Assembly: GCA_963675135.1 (NCBI GenBank)
Contig: OY776121.1
Location: 67,906,265-67,970,264, forward strand
DNA length: 64,000 bases
Direction: 5' to 3'
Source of the DNA: Galeopsis tetrahit
Taxonomy: Eukaryota; Streptophyta; Magnoliopsida; Lamiales; Lamiaceae
In this document: piece by piece, positions 22,229 through 33,300 of the stretch
Layout of the letters: every line of letters begins with the position of its first letter
Numbering within the stretch: the stretch's first letter is position 1
The notes under the pieces: generated by a model
The model's input: only the letters and a program-made list of their open reading frames with translations
Databases searched by the model: none
What the model was told of the DNA's origin: nothing
Program-made: the position numbers and the translations under genes

Positions 22229-24646
22229 ATGGTGACATTCAACCCACTTATGGTTATCTTAAATCAAAATAAGCTTGTTGGTCAAAATTACTTGGATTGG
22301 AAAAGAAATTTGGACATTGTCCTAGTTGCTGATGAGTACAAGTTTGTACTCGATACACCTGCTCCTGCCCCTTTGGGAGCTGAATCTACTGAAGAGCAAA
22401 GGGAGGCTCATAAGAAGTGGCACAAGGCTGATGAGATGGCTCGTTGTTACATTTTGGCCTCGATGTCAAATGTTTTACAACAGCAGCATCAAACTATGTC
22501 TAGTGCCGCAGCTATGATGTTGAGCCTCAAAGAGCTTTTTGGTGAGAAAGATAGGGCTGCCCGCTTTGAGGCTATGAGGAAGATCATGTCAACCTCTATG
22601 CCAGAGGGAGCGTCCGTGAGGGACCACGGTCTCAAGATGATGGAATATCTGAATGAGATTGAGGTCCTCGGAGGGTTAATCGATAATGACACCAAGATCG
22701 ATATGATCCTACACTCGCTCCCAAAGTCTTTTGAGAACTTCCGTGTAAACGCGATCATGAGTAAGAAGGATTATACTTTAACCGAGCTTCTTACGGAATT
22801 GGTCGCGGTGGAGGGTCTCATGGGTAAACGACCACAAGCCAATGTTACTGTTCAGGCTGGACCTTCTTCGTCTAATGGCAAGAAGAAGAAAAAGCCTTTA
22901 CAGAAAAAGGGTGGTGGTGAAAGCAGTGGGAGCAAGAAACTAGCACCTTCTGGTGGCGTGAAAAAGCCGAAGGGCAAATGTTTCAAGTGCAACAAGACGG
23001 GACATTGGAAGTCTGATTGTCCTCTTTTGAAAAAGGACAACTCTGGTACGTCTCTCGCTTTAGTTGTTGAAACATGTTTTGCGGCTTGTTCTGCCTTTTC
23101 TTGGGTAGTAGATACAGGAGCCACTGACCATGTTTGTTACACCTTGCAGGGGTTTCTGCAGACAAGGGAACTGAGTGAGGGCGAGATTACTATTAGTTTG
23201 GGCAATGCTGCGATAGTATCAGTGGTTGCAGTGGGAGACGTGCACTTATGTTTTTCTAATTCTGTTTTAGTATTAAAGAACGTTTTATACGTGCCGAATT
23301 TTCGGAGAAATTTAATTTCTGTTTCGAAGTTATTTTTGGATGGATGCTCAGTTGTTTTTAATGACAATGTTGTTATTATGAGAAATGACTCTTTAATCTG
23401 TTCTGGCACGTTAGAAAACAATCTTTATACTATTACGTGTGCATATCATACTGTGACTGAAGCTCATTCATCATCATCATTAAATAAGAGAAAGGAACCT
23501 TCTAAGTTGAATCAAACATACCTTTGGCATCTAAGATTGGGTCATGTCAACCTAAGAAGGATTCAAAGACTAGTAAGTAGTGGGTTTTTGGAGTCTCTCC
23601 AAGTGGAACCATTCTCAGTCTGCGAATCCTGTTTGGAAGGCAAGATGACCTCGAGGCCTTTTAAGGCCAAGGGTAATAGGGCTAATGATGTGTTGGAATT
23701 GATTCACTCTGATTTGTGTGGGCCTATGACTGTTCAAGCTAGAGGACGCTTTGAGTACTTCGTCACTTTCATTGACGATTACTCAAGATATGGATACATC
23801 TACCTGATGCGCCACAAGTCTGAATGCTTTTGCAAGTTCAAAGAATTTAAGGCAGAAGTGGAGAACCGTCATGGTAAGAGTATCAAGTCACTGCGTTCTG
23901 CTCGTGGTGGCGAGTACCTTAGCAATGAATTTAGGCAATACTTATTAGAGAACGGGATTAGATCCCAGCTCTCCGCGCCTGGTACTCCGCAACAGAATGG
24001 CGTGGCTGAGAGAAGGAATAGGACTCTATTAGATATGGTGAGATCGATGATGAGTTATGCTTCATTACCTACCTCTTTTTGGGGTTATGCCTTGGAAACA
24101 GCAGCGTACCTTCTAAATTATGTACCTTCTAAAGTGGTTCCAAAAACCCCGATTGAATTGTGGTCTGGGCGAAAGCCTAGTCTAAACCACATTCGGATTT
24201 GGGGTTGTCCAGCACATGTGCTGAACAAGGAAGCTGATAAGTTGGCACCTAGAACTGAAGTACGGTTGTTTGTAGGATACCCTAAGGGAACGAGAGGTGG
24301 TTATTTTTATAGTCCTAATGATCAGAGGGTGGTGGTGAGTACCAATGCCCGATTTTTAGAAGAAGACTATATGAATGAGCATAAGTCCAATACTGAGATC
24401 ATTCTAAATGAGTTGAGAGGAGACAATGACACACCGAGTGTGCAAGAGGAAATACCACAAGAGACTGCACAACGTGGCGACTCTGATGAACCTTTGTATA
24501 CATTGCCTCGTCGTAGTGGGAGGGTTGTTCGCCAACCTGATCGTTTCATGTTTGTGGGAGAGTCTATTGACTTGATTCCAAGCGATGAACATGATGATAA
24601 CGACCCCTGGACATACAAAGAGGCAATCAAAGACAAAGATGCATAG
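22229..24646 (+). CDS. Copia gag-protease-integrase polyprotein, ended by an amber codon
   Basis: 805 residues from the ATG at 22229 (MVTFNPLMVILNQ). Upstream in-frame Met codons exist at 22115, but the gag-like sequence (NYLDWKRNLDIVL) begins here. Order: gag capsid-like region, basic linker, zinc knuckle CFKCNKTGHWKSDC, aspartic protease WVVDTGATDH, integrase HHCC region (HLRLGHVN ... CESCLEGK), integrase core with HSDLCGPM, FIDDYSRYGY, and NGIRSQLSAPGTPQQNGVAE. Then the connecting domain with RSGRVVRQPDRF. Translation stops at TAG after KDKDA, in the middle of what is normally one continuous polyprotein. The same frame continues into reverse transcriptase. Confidence 0.95.
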   Translation: MVTFNPLMVILNQNKLVGQNYLDWKRNLDIVLVADEYKFVLDTPAPAPLGAESTEEQREAHKKWHKADEMARCYILASMSNVLQQQHQTMSSAAAMMLSLKELFGEKDRAARFEAMRKIMSTSMPEGASVRDHGLKMMEYLNEIEVLGGLIDNDTKIDMILHSLPKSFENFRVNAIMSKKDYTLTELLTELVAVEGLMGKRPQANVTVQAGPSSSNGKKKKKPLQKKGGGESSGSKKLAPSGGVKKPKGKCFKCNKTGHWKSDCPLLKKDNSGTSLALVVETCFAACSAFSWVVDTGATDHVCYTLQGFLQTRELSEGEITISLGNAAIVSVVAVGDVHLCFSNSVLVLKNVLYVPNFRRNLISVSKLFLDGCSVVFNDNVVIMRNDSLICSGTLENNLYTITCAYHTVTEAHSSSSLNKRKEPSKLNQTYLWHLRLGHVNLRRIQRLVSSGFLESLQVEPFSVCESCLEGKMTSRPFKAKGNRANDVLELIHSDLCGPMTVQARGRFEYFVTFIDDYSRYGYIYLMRHKSECFCKFKEFKAEVENRHGKSIKSLRSARGGEYLSNEFRQYLLENGIRSQLSAPGTPQQNGVAERRNRTLLDMVRSMMSYASLPTSFWGYALETAAYLLNYVPSKVVPKTPIELWSGRKPSLNHIRIWGCPAHVLNKEADKLAPRTEVRLFVGYPKGTRGGYFYSPNDQRVVVSTNARFLEEDYMNEHKSNTEIILNELRGDNDTPSVQEEIPQETAQRGDSDEPLYTLPRRSGRVVRQPDRFMFVGESIDLIPSDEHDDNDPWTYKEAIKDKDA

Positions 24647-24661
24647 TCTTGGCACAAGTCC

Positions 24662-26173
24662 ATGGATTCAGAAATTGAATCTATGGATGCTATGGAAGTG
24701 TATGACCTAAGTGAACTTCCCCACGATAAGAAAGTTGTTGGGTGTAAGTGGGTCTACAGACGTAAGAGAGGGTCTGATGGGCAGATTACTGCTTTTAAAG
24801 CACAGTTGGTGGCAAAGGGTTTTACCCAGAAAGAAGGAATCGACTATGACGAGACCTTCTCACCAGTAGCCATGCTAAAATCGATCCGGATTCTCTTATC
24901 CATAGCTAATCACATGAACTATGAGATTTGGCAAATGGATGTTAAGACAGCTTTCCTTAATGGAAATTTGGATAAGGACATCTATATGCAGCAACCCGAG
25001 GGTTATGTGAAGAAAGGCCAAGAGCATCTAGTCTGGAAGCTGAAAAAGTCTCTTTATGGGCTAAAACAAGCTTCCAGGTCTTGGAACATTCGTTTTGATG
25101 AGGTGATCAAATCTTTTGGATTTGAACAATGTCAAAATGAAAGTTGTGTGTACCAGAAGAGTGACAGAGACGTAGTGGTATTCTTAGTACTATACGTAGA
25201 TGATATTCTTCTTATTGGCAACAATGTGAAAGTATTATCAGACGTAAAGGTGTGGCTTTCAGAACAGTTTCAAATGAAGGATATGGGAGAAGCATCGTAC
25301 ATTCTTGGTATTAAGGTCACTCGTGATCGAAAAAAGAGAATGTTGTGTTTATCTCAAGCGTCTTACATTGATACTGTGATTGCTCGTTTTGGCATGCAGA
25401 ATTCCAAGAAGGGTGTACTACCTTTCAGACATGGAGTCCCTCTATCTAAAGATATGTGTCCTAAGACACAGAAGGAGATAGAGGAGATGGCTAAGGTTCC
25501 TTATGCTTCGGCTGTAGGAAGCCTTATGTATGCGATGCTGTGTACGAGGCCTGATATTTGCTATGCAGTCGGCATGGTAGCAAGATATCAGTCTAACCCT
25601 GGTCAAGGACACTGGACTGCTGTTAAGCATATTCTCAAGTACTTGAAAAAGACTCGAGATTATATGCTAGTATACCAGTCAAATAGTTTGATTCCTTTGG
25701 GTTATACCGATTCAGATTTCCAAGCTGATCGAGATGAACGGAAGTCAACCTCGGGTTATGTGTTTATGCTGGGAGGCGCAGCCATATCTTGGAGAAGTGT
25801 GAAGCAGAAATGCATCGCGGACTCCACTATGGAAGCCGAGTACGTAGCTGCCTCAGAGGCCGCAAAGGAGGCTGTCTGGCTGCGTAATTTCTTTCTGGAA
25901 TTAGGGGTATCTCAGAGTATGCCGATGTGTATCACTGTTTATTGTGATAACGCAGGTGCAGTGGCAAACTCGAAAGAACCTAGAGCCCATAGAGCAAGTA
26001 AACACATAGAGCGAAAGTACCACATTATACGAGATATCGTAAATCGAGGAGACGTGGCTGTAGCTAAGATTGCGTCGTTGGATAACTTGGCTGATCCTTT
26101 CACAAAGACGCTGACAATAAAAATCTTTGAGAAACATGTAGAGGGTCTTGGTTTACGATGTATTACAAGCTAG
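24662..26173 (+). CDS. Copia reverse transcriptase-RNase H portion, same frame after the amber codon
   Basis: 503 residues from the first ATG after the stop; the open frame itself runs from 24647. Reverse transcriptase motifs: WVYRRKRGSDG, FKAQLVAKGFTQKEGIDY, QMDVKTAFLNG, and the catalytic YVDD (LVLYVDDILLIGN). RNase H: GYTDSDFQADRDERKSTSGY and the acidic STMEAEYVAASEA, ending with the usual HIERKYHIIRD and LADPFTKTL tail. Without readthrough this part has no normal way of being translated. The protein sequence is otherwise undamaged. Confidence 0.94.
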   Translation: MDSEIESMDAMEVYDLSELPHDKKVVGCKWVYRRKRGSDGQITAFKAQLVAKGFTQKEGIDYDETFSPVAMLKSIRILLSIANHMNYEIWQMDVKTAFLNGNLDKDIYMQQPEGYVKKGQEHLVWKLKKSLYGLKQASRSWNIRFDEVIKSFGFEQCQNESCVYQKSDRDVVVFLVLYVDDILLIGNNVKVLSDVKVWLSEQFQMKDMGEASYILGIKVTRDRKKRMLCLSQASYIDTVIARFGMQNSKKGVLPFRHGVPLSKDMCPKTQKEIEEMAKVPYASAVGSLMYAMLCTRPDICYAVGMVARYQSNPGQGHWTAVKHILKYLKKTRDYMLVYQSNSLIPLGYTDSDFQADRDERKSTSGYVFMLGGAAISWRSVKQKCIADSTMEAEYVAASEAAKEAVWLRNFFLELGVSQSMPMCITVYCDNAGAVANSKEPRAHRASKHIERKYHIIRDIVNRGDVAVAKIASLDNLADPFTKTLTIKIFEKHVEGLGLRCITS

Positions 26174-26240
26174 ACTTTGAGTATAAGTGGGAGAAATGTT
26201 GATGTCTTTATGTGTATACTAAAAGTTAAGCTTTAGTATA

Positions 26241-26250
26241 AGTGGGAGAT
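26241..26250 (+). other. Polypurine tract (with an upstream duplicate near 26184)
   Basis: AGTGGGAGAT directly precedes the 3' LTR and would prime plus-strand synthesis. An earlier copy of AGTATAAGTGGGAGA lies about 56 bp upstream. Confidence 0.88.
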
Positions 26251-27491
26251 TGTTGGTGTATACTGTAAAGCAAACTTTTAGTGGGCTTTTGTGACGTATA
26301 TTCAATTTCCTTTTATCTGAAATAAATGGTTTTTCACATTTTTGCATTCTTTGTGATTACTTGTATGTCTGCTTATCTTGCATTGTAGACGATGTGGTGG
26401 GTTTGTAGTCACACAGAAGATCACATTGTCAGTCCCTTGTAAGATATAAACAATATTCACAACTGAGATAGTTATGGACAAAACTATTGGTTTAAGTTGT
26501 AGTATAAACTTGTTAGTGGTTTGTCTTAGCCATTAGTTTATACTAGTGCGCTGAGGCGTATTGAATGGATCACAGATAAGACATGTTCTTCTGTTCTGAC
26601 TGTTATGAAGAACTAGAGGTCTTGGTGACTTTTATGATTCTTAACCCTAAGTGTGATATTTAGATGTGTGGGGTGCTTGTTCACTACTTTGATGTATCAT
26701 AGGTGAGAATCTTGGTAGATTCTTCACGCTCCGTATTTTGGGTAGTGGCATCGCTCGCATGATGTCTACTTATTGGCATTAGGGCACCGTGTCCTGTACA
26801 TCCAGACTGATGATGTCCCCTTGAGGAAACTCATAAAGGATTGTCGTATTAAACCCTGCAGGTGGATTTAATCCGTACGACAACAAGGTTGAGTGGTACT
26901 ACTCAAGGAATTATAGAAATTAATTATTTAAAGAAGTCAGAAGCTTTAATAATTAATGGACGTGCGATATCTTAAACACGGGGAATTATAATGTCTAATA
27001 GAAGCCCTGATTCAGTTCGGGATAGGACGGGAGTGCAACATTAATTCTCTAGTGGAATGAATTAATGTTCTCGGGCCAAATTATATGTTCTGGGCTGAAC
27101 ATAAGAGTAGTTGGGCCTGTAAGAAGCCCAAACCCTATACCTTCTAATGGATCCCTAGTCTGGCCCATGAACTTATGGAGATTATAAATAGGAGCCTCAA
27201 AATAGTTTTGAAACCCTAGCACACACGAAATAGAGAAAAACGGCTAGGGTTTCAAGGAGACGAAATTGAAGCACCTTCTCCACGTTTGATAGCACGCCGT
27301 CCACCCGGTGTTCGAGCGAAGTTGGGAGACAGACTAGAAGATCTGCAGATTGGAATCAACGCCTCGATCTTCAAGGGTAACAGATCTAAACTATGTTTTA
27401 GAAGCATGTTTAGGTTTTATTTATTTGTTTATACGTTTGACATCCGACAACGATCCTGGTGACGGACCGCCTTCGCCGGCGTGTTCCAGCA
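26251..27491 (+). repeat. 3' LTR of the copia element
   Basis: 1,241 bp, the same length and ends as the 5' LTR, with about eight substitutions between them. Confidence 0.95.
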
Positions 27492-30400
27492 ATACATTCT
27501 AAAACCGACGGAATTCCAATTCAAAAAATGGAATTCAATTTCTCCAAGTGTAAATCGAAATTTACGTAATAGGGACATCGATGGACATTATATATTCTAA
27601 ACCGACGGAATTCCAATTTGAGAATTGGAATTCAATTTCTCCAAGTGTAAATAGAAATTTACGTAATAGGGACATCGAGAGACATTATACATTCCAAAAC
27701 CGACGAAATTCCAATTTGAGAATTGGAATTCAATTTCTCCAAGTGTAAATCGAAATTTACGTAATAGGGACATCGAGGGACATTATACATTTCAAAACTG
27801 ACGGAATTTCAATTCTCGAATTGGAATTCAATTTCTCCAAGTGTAAATAAAAATTTACGTAATAGGGACATCGAGGGACATTATACATTCTAAAATCGAC
27901 GGAATTCCAATTCAAGAGTTGGAATTCAATTTCTTTAAGGGTAAATCGAAATTTACGTAATAGGGACCATCGATGGACATTATACATTCTAAACCGACGG
28001 AATTACAATTCTCGAATTGGAAATCAATTTCTCCAAATGTAAATCGAAATTTATGTAATAGGGAAATCGAGGGACATTATACATTCCAAAACCGATGGAA
28101 TTCCAATTCTCAAATTGGAATTCAATTTCTCGAATTGTAAATCGAAATTTACGTAATAGGGACATTGAGGGACATTATACATTCCAAAACCGACGGAATT
28201 TCAATTATCGAATTGGAATTCAATTTCTCCAAGTGTAAATTAAAATTTACGTAATAGGGACATCGAGGGACATTATACATTCTAAAACCGACGGAATTCC
28301 AATTCTCGAATGGGAATTCAATTTCTCCAAGTGTAAATCGAAATTTACGTAATAGGGACATCGAGGGACATTATACATTCCAAAACCGACGGAATTCTAA
28401 TTCTCAAATTGGAATTCAATTTCTCCAAGTGTAAATCGAAATTTACGTAATAGGGACATTGAGGGATATTATACATTCCAAAACCGACGGAATTCCAATT
28501 TGAGAATTGGAATTCAATTTCTCCAAGTGTAAATCAAAATTTACGTAATAGGGACATCGAGGGACAATATACATTCCAAAACCGACAGAATCAATTAAAT
28601 TTCTCCAAGTTTAAATCGAAATTTACGTAATAGGGACATCGAGGGACATTATACATTCTAAAACCGACGGAATTTCAATTCTCGAAATAGAATTCAATTT
28701 CTCCAAGTGTAAATCGAAATTTACGTAATATGGACATTATACATTCTAAATCGACGGAATTCCAATTCTCAAATTGGAATTCAATTTCTCCAAATGTAAA
28801 TCAAAATTTACGTAATAGGGACATCGAGGGACATTATACATTTTAAAACCGACGAAATTCCAATTCGAGAATTGTAATTCAATTTCTCCAAGTGTAAATC
28901 GAATTTTACGTAATAGGGACATCGAAGGACATTATGCATTCCAAAGCCGACGGAATTCCAATTCTCGAATTGGAATTCAATTTCTCCAAATATAAATCGA
29001 AATTTACGTAATAGGGACATCGAGGGACATTATACATTTAAAACCGACGGAATTCCAATTCTCGAATTGGAATTCAATTTCTCCAAGTGTAAATCGAAAT
29101 TTACGTAATAGGAACATCGAGGGACATTATACATTCCAAAGCCGACGGAATTCCAATTTTCGAATTGGAATTCAATTTCTCGAAGTTTAAATCAAAATTT
29201 GCGTAATAGGGACATCAAGGGACATTATACATTCCAAAATCGACAGAATTCCAATTTGAGAATTGGAATTCAATTTCTTAAGTGTAAATCGAAATTTACG
29301 TAATAGGGACATCGAGGGACATTATACATTCTAAAACCGACGTAATTCCAATTCGAGAATTGGAATTCAATTTCTCCAAGTGTAAATCGAAATTTACGTA
29401 ATAGGAACATCGAGTGACATTATACATCCTAAACCGACGAAATTCCAATTCTCGAATTGGAATTCAATTTCTCCAAATGTAAATCGAAATTTACGTAATA
29501 TGGACATTATACATTATAAACCGACGGAATTCCAATTCTCGAATTGGAATTCAATTTCTCCAAATGTAAATCGAAATTTACGTAATAGGAACATCGAGGG
29601 ACATTATACATTACAAAGCCGACGGAATTCCAATTTTCATTTTCTCAAAGTTAAAATCAAAATTTACGTAACATGTACATCGAGAGACATTATACATTCC
29701 AAAACCGACAAAATTCCAATTCAAGAATTGAAATTCAATTTTTCAAGTGTAAATCGAAATTTACGTAATAGAGACATCGAGGGACATTATACATTCTAAA
29801 CCGACAGAATTCAATTTCTCCAAGTGTAAATCGAAATTTACGTAATATGGACATTATACATTCTAAACCGGCGGAATTCCAATTCTCGAATTAGAATTCA
29901 ATATCTCCAAGTGTAAATCGAAATTTACGTAATATGGACATCGAGGCACAGTATACATTCCAAAACCGACGGAATTCCAATTCGAGAATTGGAATTCAAT
30001 TTCTCCAAGTGTAAATCAAAATTTACGTAATAGGGACATCGAGGGACATTATACATTCTAAAATCGACGGAATTCCAATTCGAGAATTGAAATTCAATTT
30101 CTCCTAGTGTAAATCGAAATTTACGTAATAGGGACATCGAGGAACATTATACATTCTAAACCGACGGAATTCCAATTTTCGAATTGGAATTCAATATCTC
30201 CAAGTGTAAATCGAAATTTACGTAATATGGACATCGATGCACAGTATGCATTCCAAAACCGACGGAATTCCAATTCGAGAATTGGAATTCAATTTCTCCA
30301 AGTGTAAATCAAAATTTACGTAATAGGGACATCGAGGGACATTATACATTCTAAAACCGACGAAATTCCAATTCGAGAATTGAAATTCAATTTCTTTAAA

Positions 30401-33170
30401 TGTAAATCAAAATTTACGTAATAGGGACATCGAAGGACATTATACATTCTAAATCGACGGAATTCAATTTCTCAAAGTGTAAATTGAAATTTACGTAATA
30501 TGGACATTATACATTCTAAACCGGCGGAATTCCAATTCTCGAATTGGAATTCAATATCTCCAAGTGTAAATCGAAATTTACGAAATATGGACATCGAGGC
30601 ACAGTATACATTCCAAAACCGACGGAAATCCAATTCGAGAATTGGAATTCAATTTCTCCAAGTGTAAATCAAAATTTACGTAATAGGGACATCGAGGGAC
30701 ATTATACATTCTAAAATCGACGGAATTCCAATTCTCAATTTCTCCAAGTGTAAATCGAAATTTACGTAATAGGTACATCGAGAGACATTATACATTCTAA
30801 ACCGACAGAATTCCAATTTTCGAATTGGAATTCAATATCTCCAAGTGTAAATCGAAATTTACGCAATATGGACATCGAGGCACGGTATACATTCCAAAAC
30901 CGACATAATTCCAATTCGAGAATTGGAATTCAATTTCTCCAAGTGTAAATCAAAATTTACGTAATAGGGACATCGAGGGACATTATAAATTCTAAAACCG
31001 ACGGAATTCCAATTCGAGAATTGAGATTCAATTTCTCCAAATGTAAATCGAAATTTACGTAATAGGGACATCGAGGGACATTATACATTCAAAAACCGAC
31101 GGAATTTCAATTCTTGAAATGGAATTCAATTTCTCCAAATGTAAATCGAAATTTACGTAATAGGAACATCGAGGGACATTATACATTCCAAAGCCGACGG
31201 AATTCCAATTTTCAATTTCTCGAAGTTAAAATCAAAATTTACGTAATAGGTACATCAAGGGACATTATACATTCCGAAACTGACAAAATTTCAATTCAAG
31301 AATTGGAATTCAAATTTTCAAGTGTAAAGCGAAATTTACGTAATAGGGACATCGAGAGACATTATACATTCTAAACCAACGGAATTCAATTTCTCCAAGT
31401 GTAAATCGAAATTTACGTAATATGGACATTATACATTCTAAACCGGCGGAATTCCAATTCTCGAATTGGAATTCAATATCTCCAAGTGTAAATCGAAATT
31501 TACGAAATATGGACATCGAGGCACAGTATACATTCCAAAACCGACGGAATTCCAATTCGAGAATTGGAATTCAATTTCTCCAAGTGTAAATCAAAATTTA
31601 CGTAATAGGGACATCGAGGGACATTATACATTCTAAAATCGACGGAATTCCAATTCTCAATTTCTCCAAGTGTAAATCGAAATTTACGTAATAGGTACAT
31701 CGAGAGACATTATACATTCTAAACCGACAGAATTCCAATTTTCGAATTGGAATTCAATATCTCCAAGTGTAAATCGAAATTTACGCAATATGGACATCGA
31801 GGCACGGTATACATTCCAAAACCGACAGAATTCCAATTCGAGAATTGGAATTAAATTTCTCCAAGTGTAAATCAAAATTTACGTAATAGGGACATCGAGG
31901 GACATTATAAATTCTAAAACCGACGGAATTCCAATTCGAGAATTGAGATTCAATTTCTCCAAATGTAAATCGAAATTTACGTATAGGGACATCGAGGGAC
32001 ATTATACATTCAAAAACCGACGAAATTTCAATTCTTGAAATGGAATTCAATTTCTCCAAATGTAAATCGAAATTTACGTAATAGGAACATCGAGGGACAT
32101 TATACATTCCAAAGCCGACGGAATTCCAATTTTCAATTTCTCGAAGTTAAAATCAAAATTTACGTAATAGGTACATCAAGAGACATTATACATTCCGAAA
32201 CCGACAAAATTTCAATTCAAGAATTGGAATTCAAATTTTCAAGTGTAAAGCGAAATTTACGTAATAGGGACATCGAGAGACATTATACATTCTAAACCAA
32301 CGGAATTCAATTTCTCCAAGTGTAAATCGAAATTTACGTAATATGGACATTATACATTCTAAACCGGCGGAATTCCAATTCTCGAATTTGAATTCAATAT
32401 CTCCAAGTGTAAATCGAAATTTACGTAATATGGACATCGAGGCACAGTATACATTACAAAACCGACGGTGTAAATCAAAATTTACGTAATAGGGACATCG
32501 AGGGACATTATACATTCTAAATCGACGGAATTCCAATTTTCGAATTGGAATTCAATTTCTCCAAGTGTAAATTTAAATTTACGTAATAGGGAATTTAGGG
32601 ACATTATACATTCCAAAATCGACGGAATTCCAATTTGAGAATTGGAATTCAATTTTTCCAAGAGTAAATCGAAATTTACGTAATAGGGACATCGAGGGAC
32701 ATTATAAATTCTAAACCGACAGAATTCCAATTCTCGAATTGGAATTCAATTTCTCCAAGTGTAATCGAAATTTATGTAATAGGGACATCGAGGGACATTA
32801 TACATTCCAAAAGGGTAAATCGAAATTTACGTAATAGGGACTCGAGGGACATTATACATTCTAAACCGACGGAATTCCAATTCTCGAATTGGAATTCAAT
32901 TTCTCCAAGTGTAAATCGATATTTACATAATAGGGACATTGAGGGACATTATACATTCTAAAACCGACGGAATTCCAATTCTCAAATTGGAATTCAATTT
33001 CTCCAAGTGTAAATCGAAATTTACGTAATAGGGACATTGAGGAACATTATACATTCTAAAACCGACAGAATTCCAAGAATTGGAATTCAATTCTCTCTCA
33101 AGTGTAAATCGATATTTATGTATAGGGACATTATATATTCTAAACCGACATTGAGGGACATTATATATTC
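27492..33170. repeat. ~98-bp satellite array, main part
   Basis: About 58 monomers of the same unit as at 19,096. Each monomer contains a long palindrome (arms GAATTCCAATTC and GAATTGGAATTC around a two-base loop) and a smaller one (GTAAAT-CGAA-ATTTAC). EcoRI sites (GAATTC) recur on both arms. Monomers vary by substitutions, short deletions and whole-segment loss. Confidence 0.95.
30450..32450. repeat. ~921-bp higher-order repeats within the satellite
   Basis: Diagnostic variants recur at a fixed distance: GAGGCACAGTATACATTCC at about 30596 and 31518, GAGGCACGGTATAC at about 30877 and 31799, and a 261-bp stretch starting at 31114 and again at 32035 with the same translation. The offsets are 921-922 bp, i.e. 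about 9.4 monomers. Partial related copies lie at about 29,560-30,240. Confidence 0.85.
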
Positions 33171-33175
33171 TAAAA

Positions 33176-33300
33176 CAAAATAAAACAAGTATAAGAAACT
33201 AGGAAAGTACCGTTAATATTGAAATTTGAAATTGGATTTTGCTCCTCTGTCGTCTTCTTCTATCCAATTCTTCGACCTTTGCTCTCCCGCCGTCTTGTTC
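33176..33300. repeat. Left arm of a long inverted repeat
   Basis: The stretch with ACAAGTATAAGAAACTAGG, AAAGTACCGTTAATATTG, then weaker TTCTTCGACCTTT, is the reverse complement of 35,000-35,157. It begins exactly where the homogeneous satellite ends. Confidence 0.8.

Larger units (their letters stand above)
19714..27491 (+). mobile_element. Ty1/copia LTR retrotransposon, nearly complete, inserted in the satellite
   Basis: 7,778 bp with two 1,241-bp LTRs, a primer binding site, a long leader, a gag-pol frame in copia order (gag, protease, integrase, reverse transcriptase, RNase H) and a polypurine tract. ATACA is found at 19707-19711 and at 27492-27496. That is a 5-bp target duplication if two extra bases (AT) are allowed at the left end. 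The interrupted satellite monomer resumes on the right. The only obvious defect is one in-frame amber codon at 24644-24646. Confidence 0.95.

Noticed and set aside
24640..24660. Programmed readthrough of the copia amber codon
   Set aside because: The downstream context is not a known strong readthrough signal; a recent point mutation is simpler. Kept as a finding only for comparison with sister copies.
27757..32730. Many ORFs of 62-108 codons across the satellite on both strands
   Set aside because: They are monomer translations in shifting frames, with starts and stops fixed by the repeat unit; not treated as genes.
16801..33170. CRISPR-like spaced repeat array
   Set aside because: Direct head-to-tail satellite with no unique spacers, in a plant genome.
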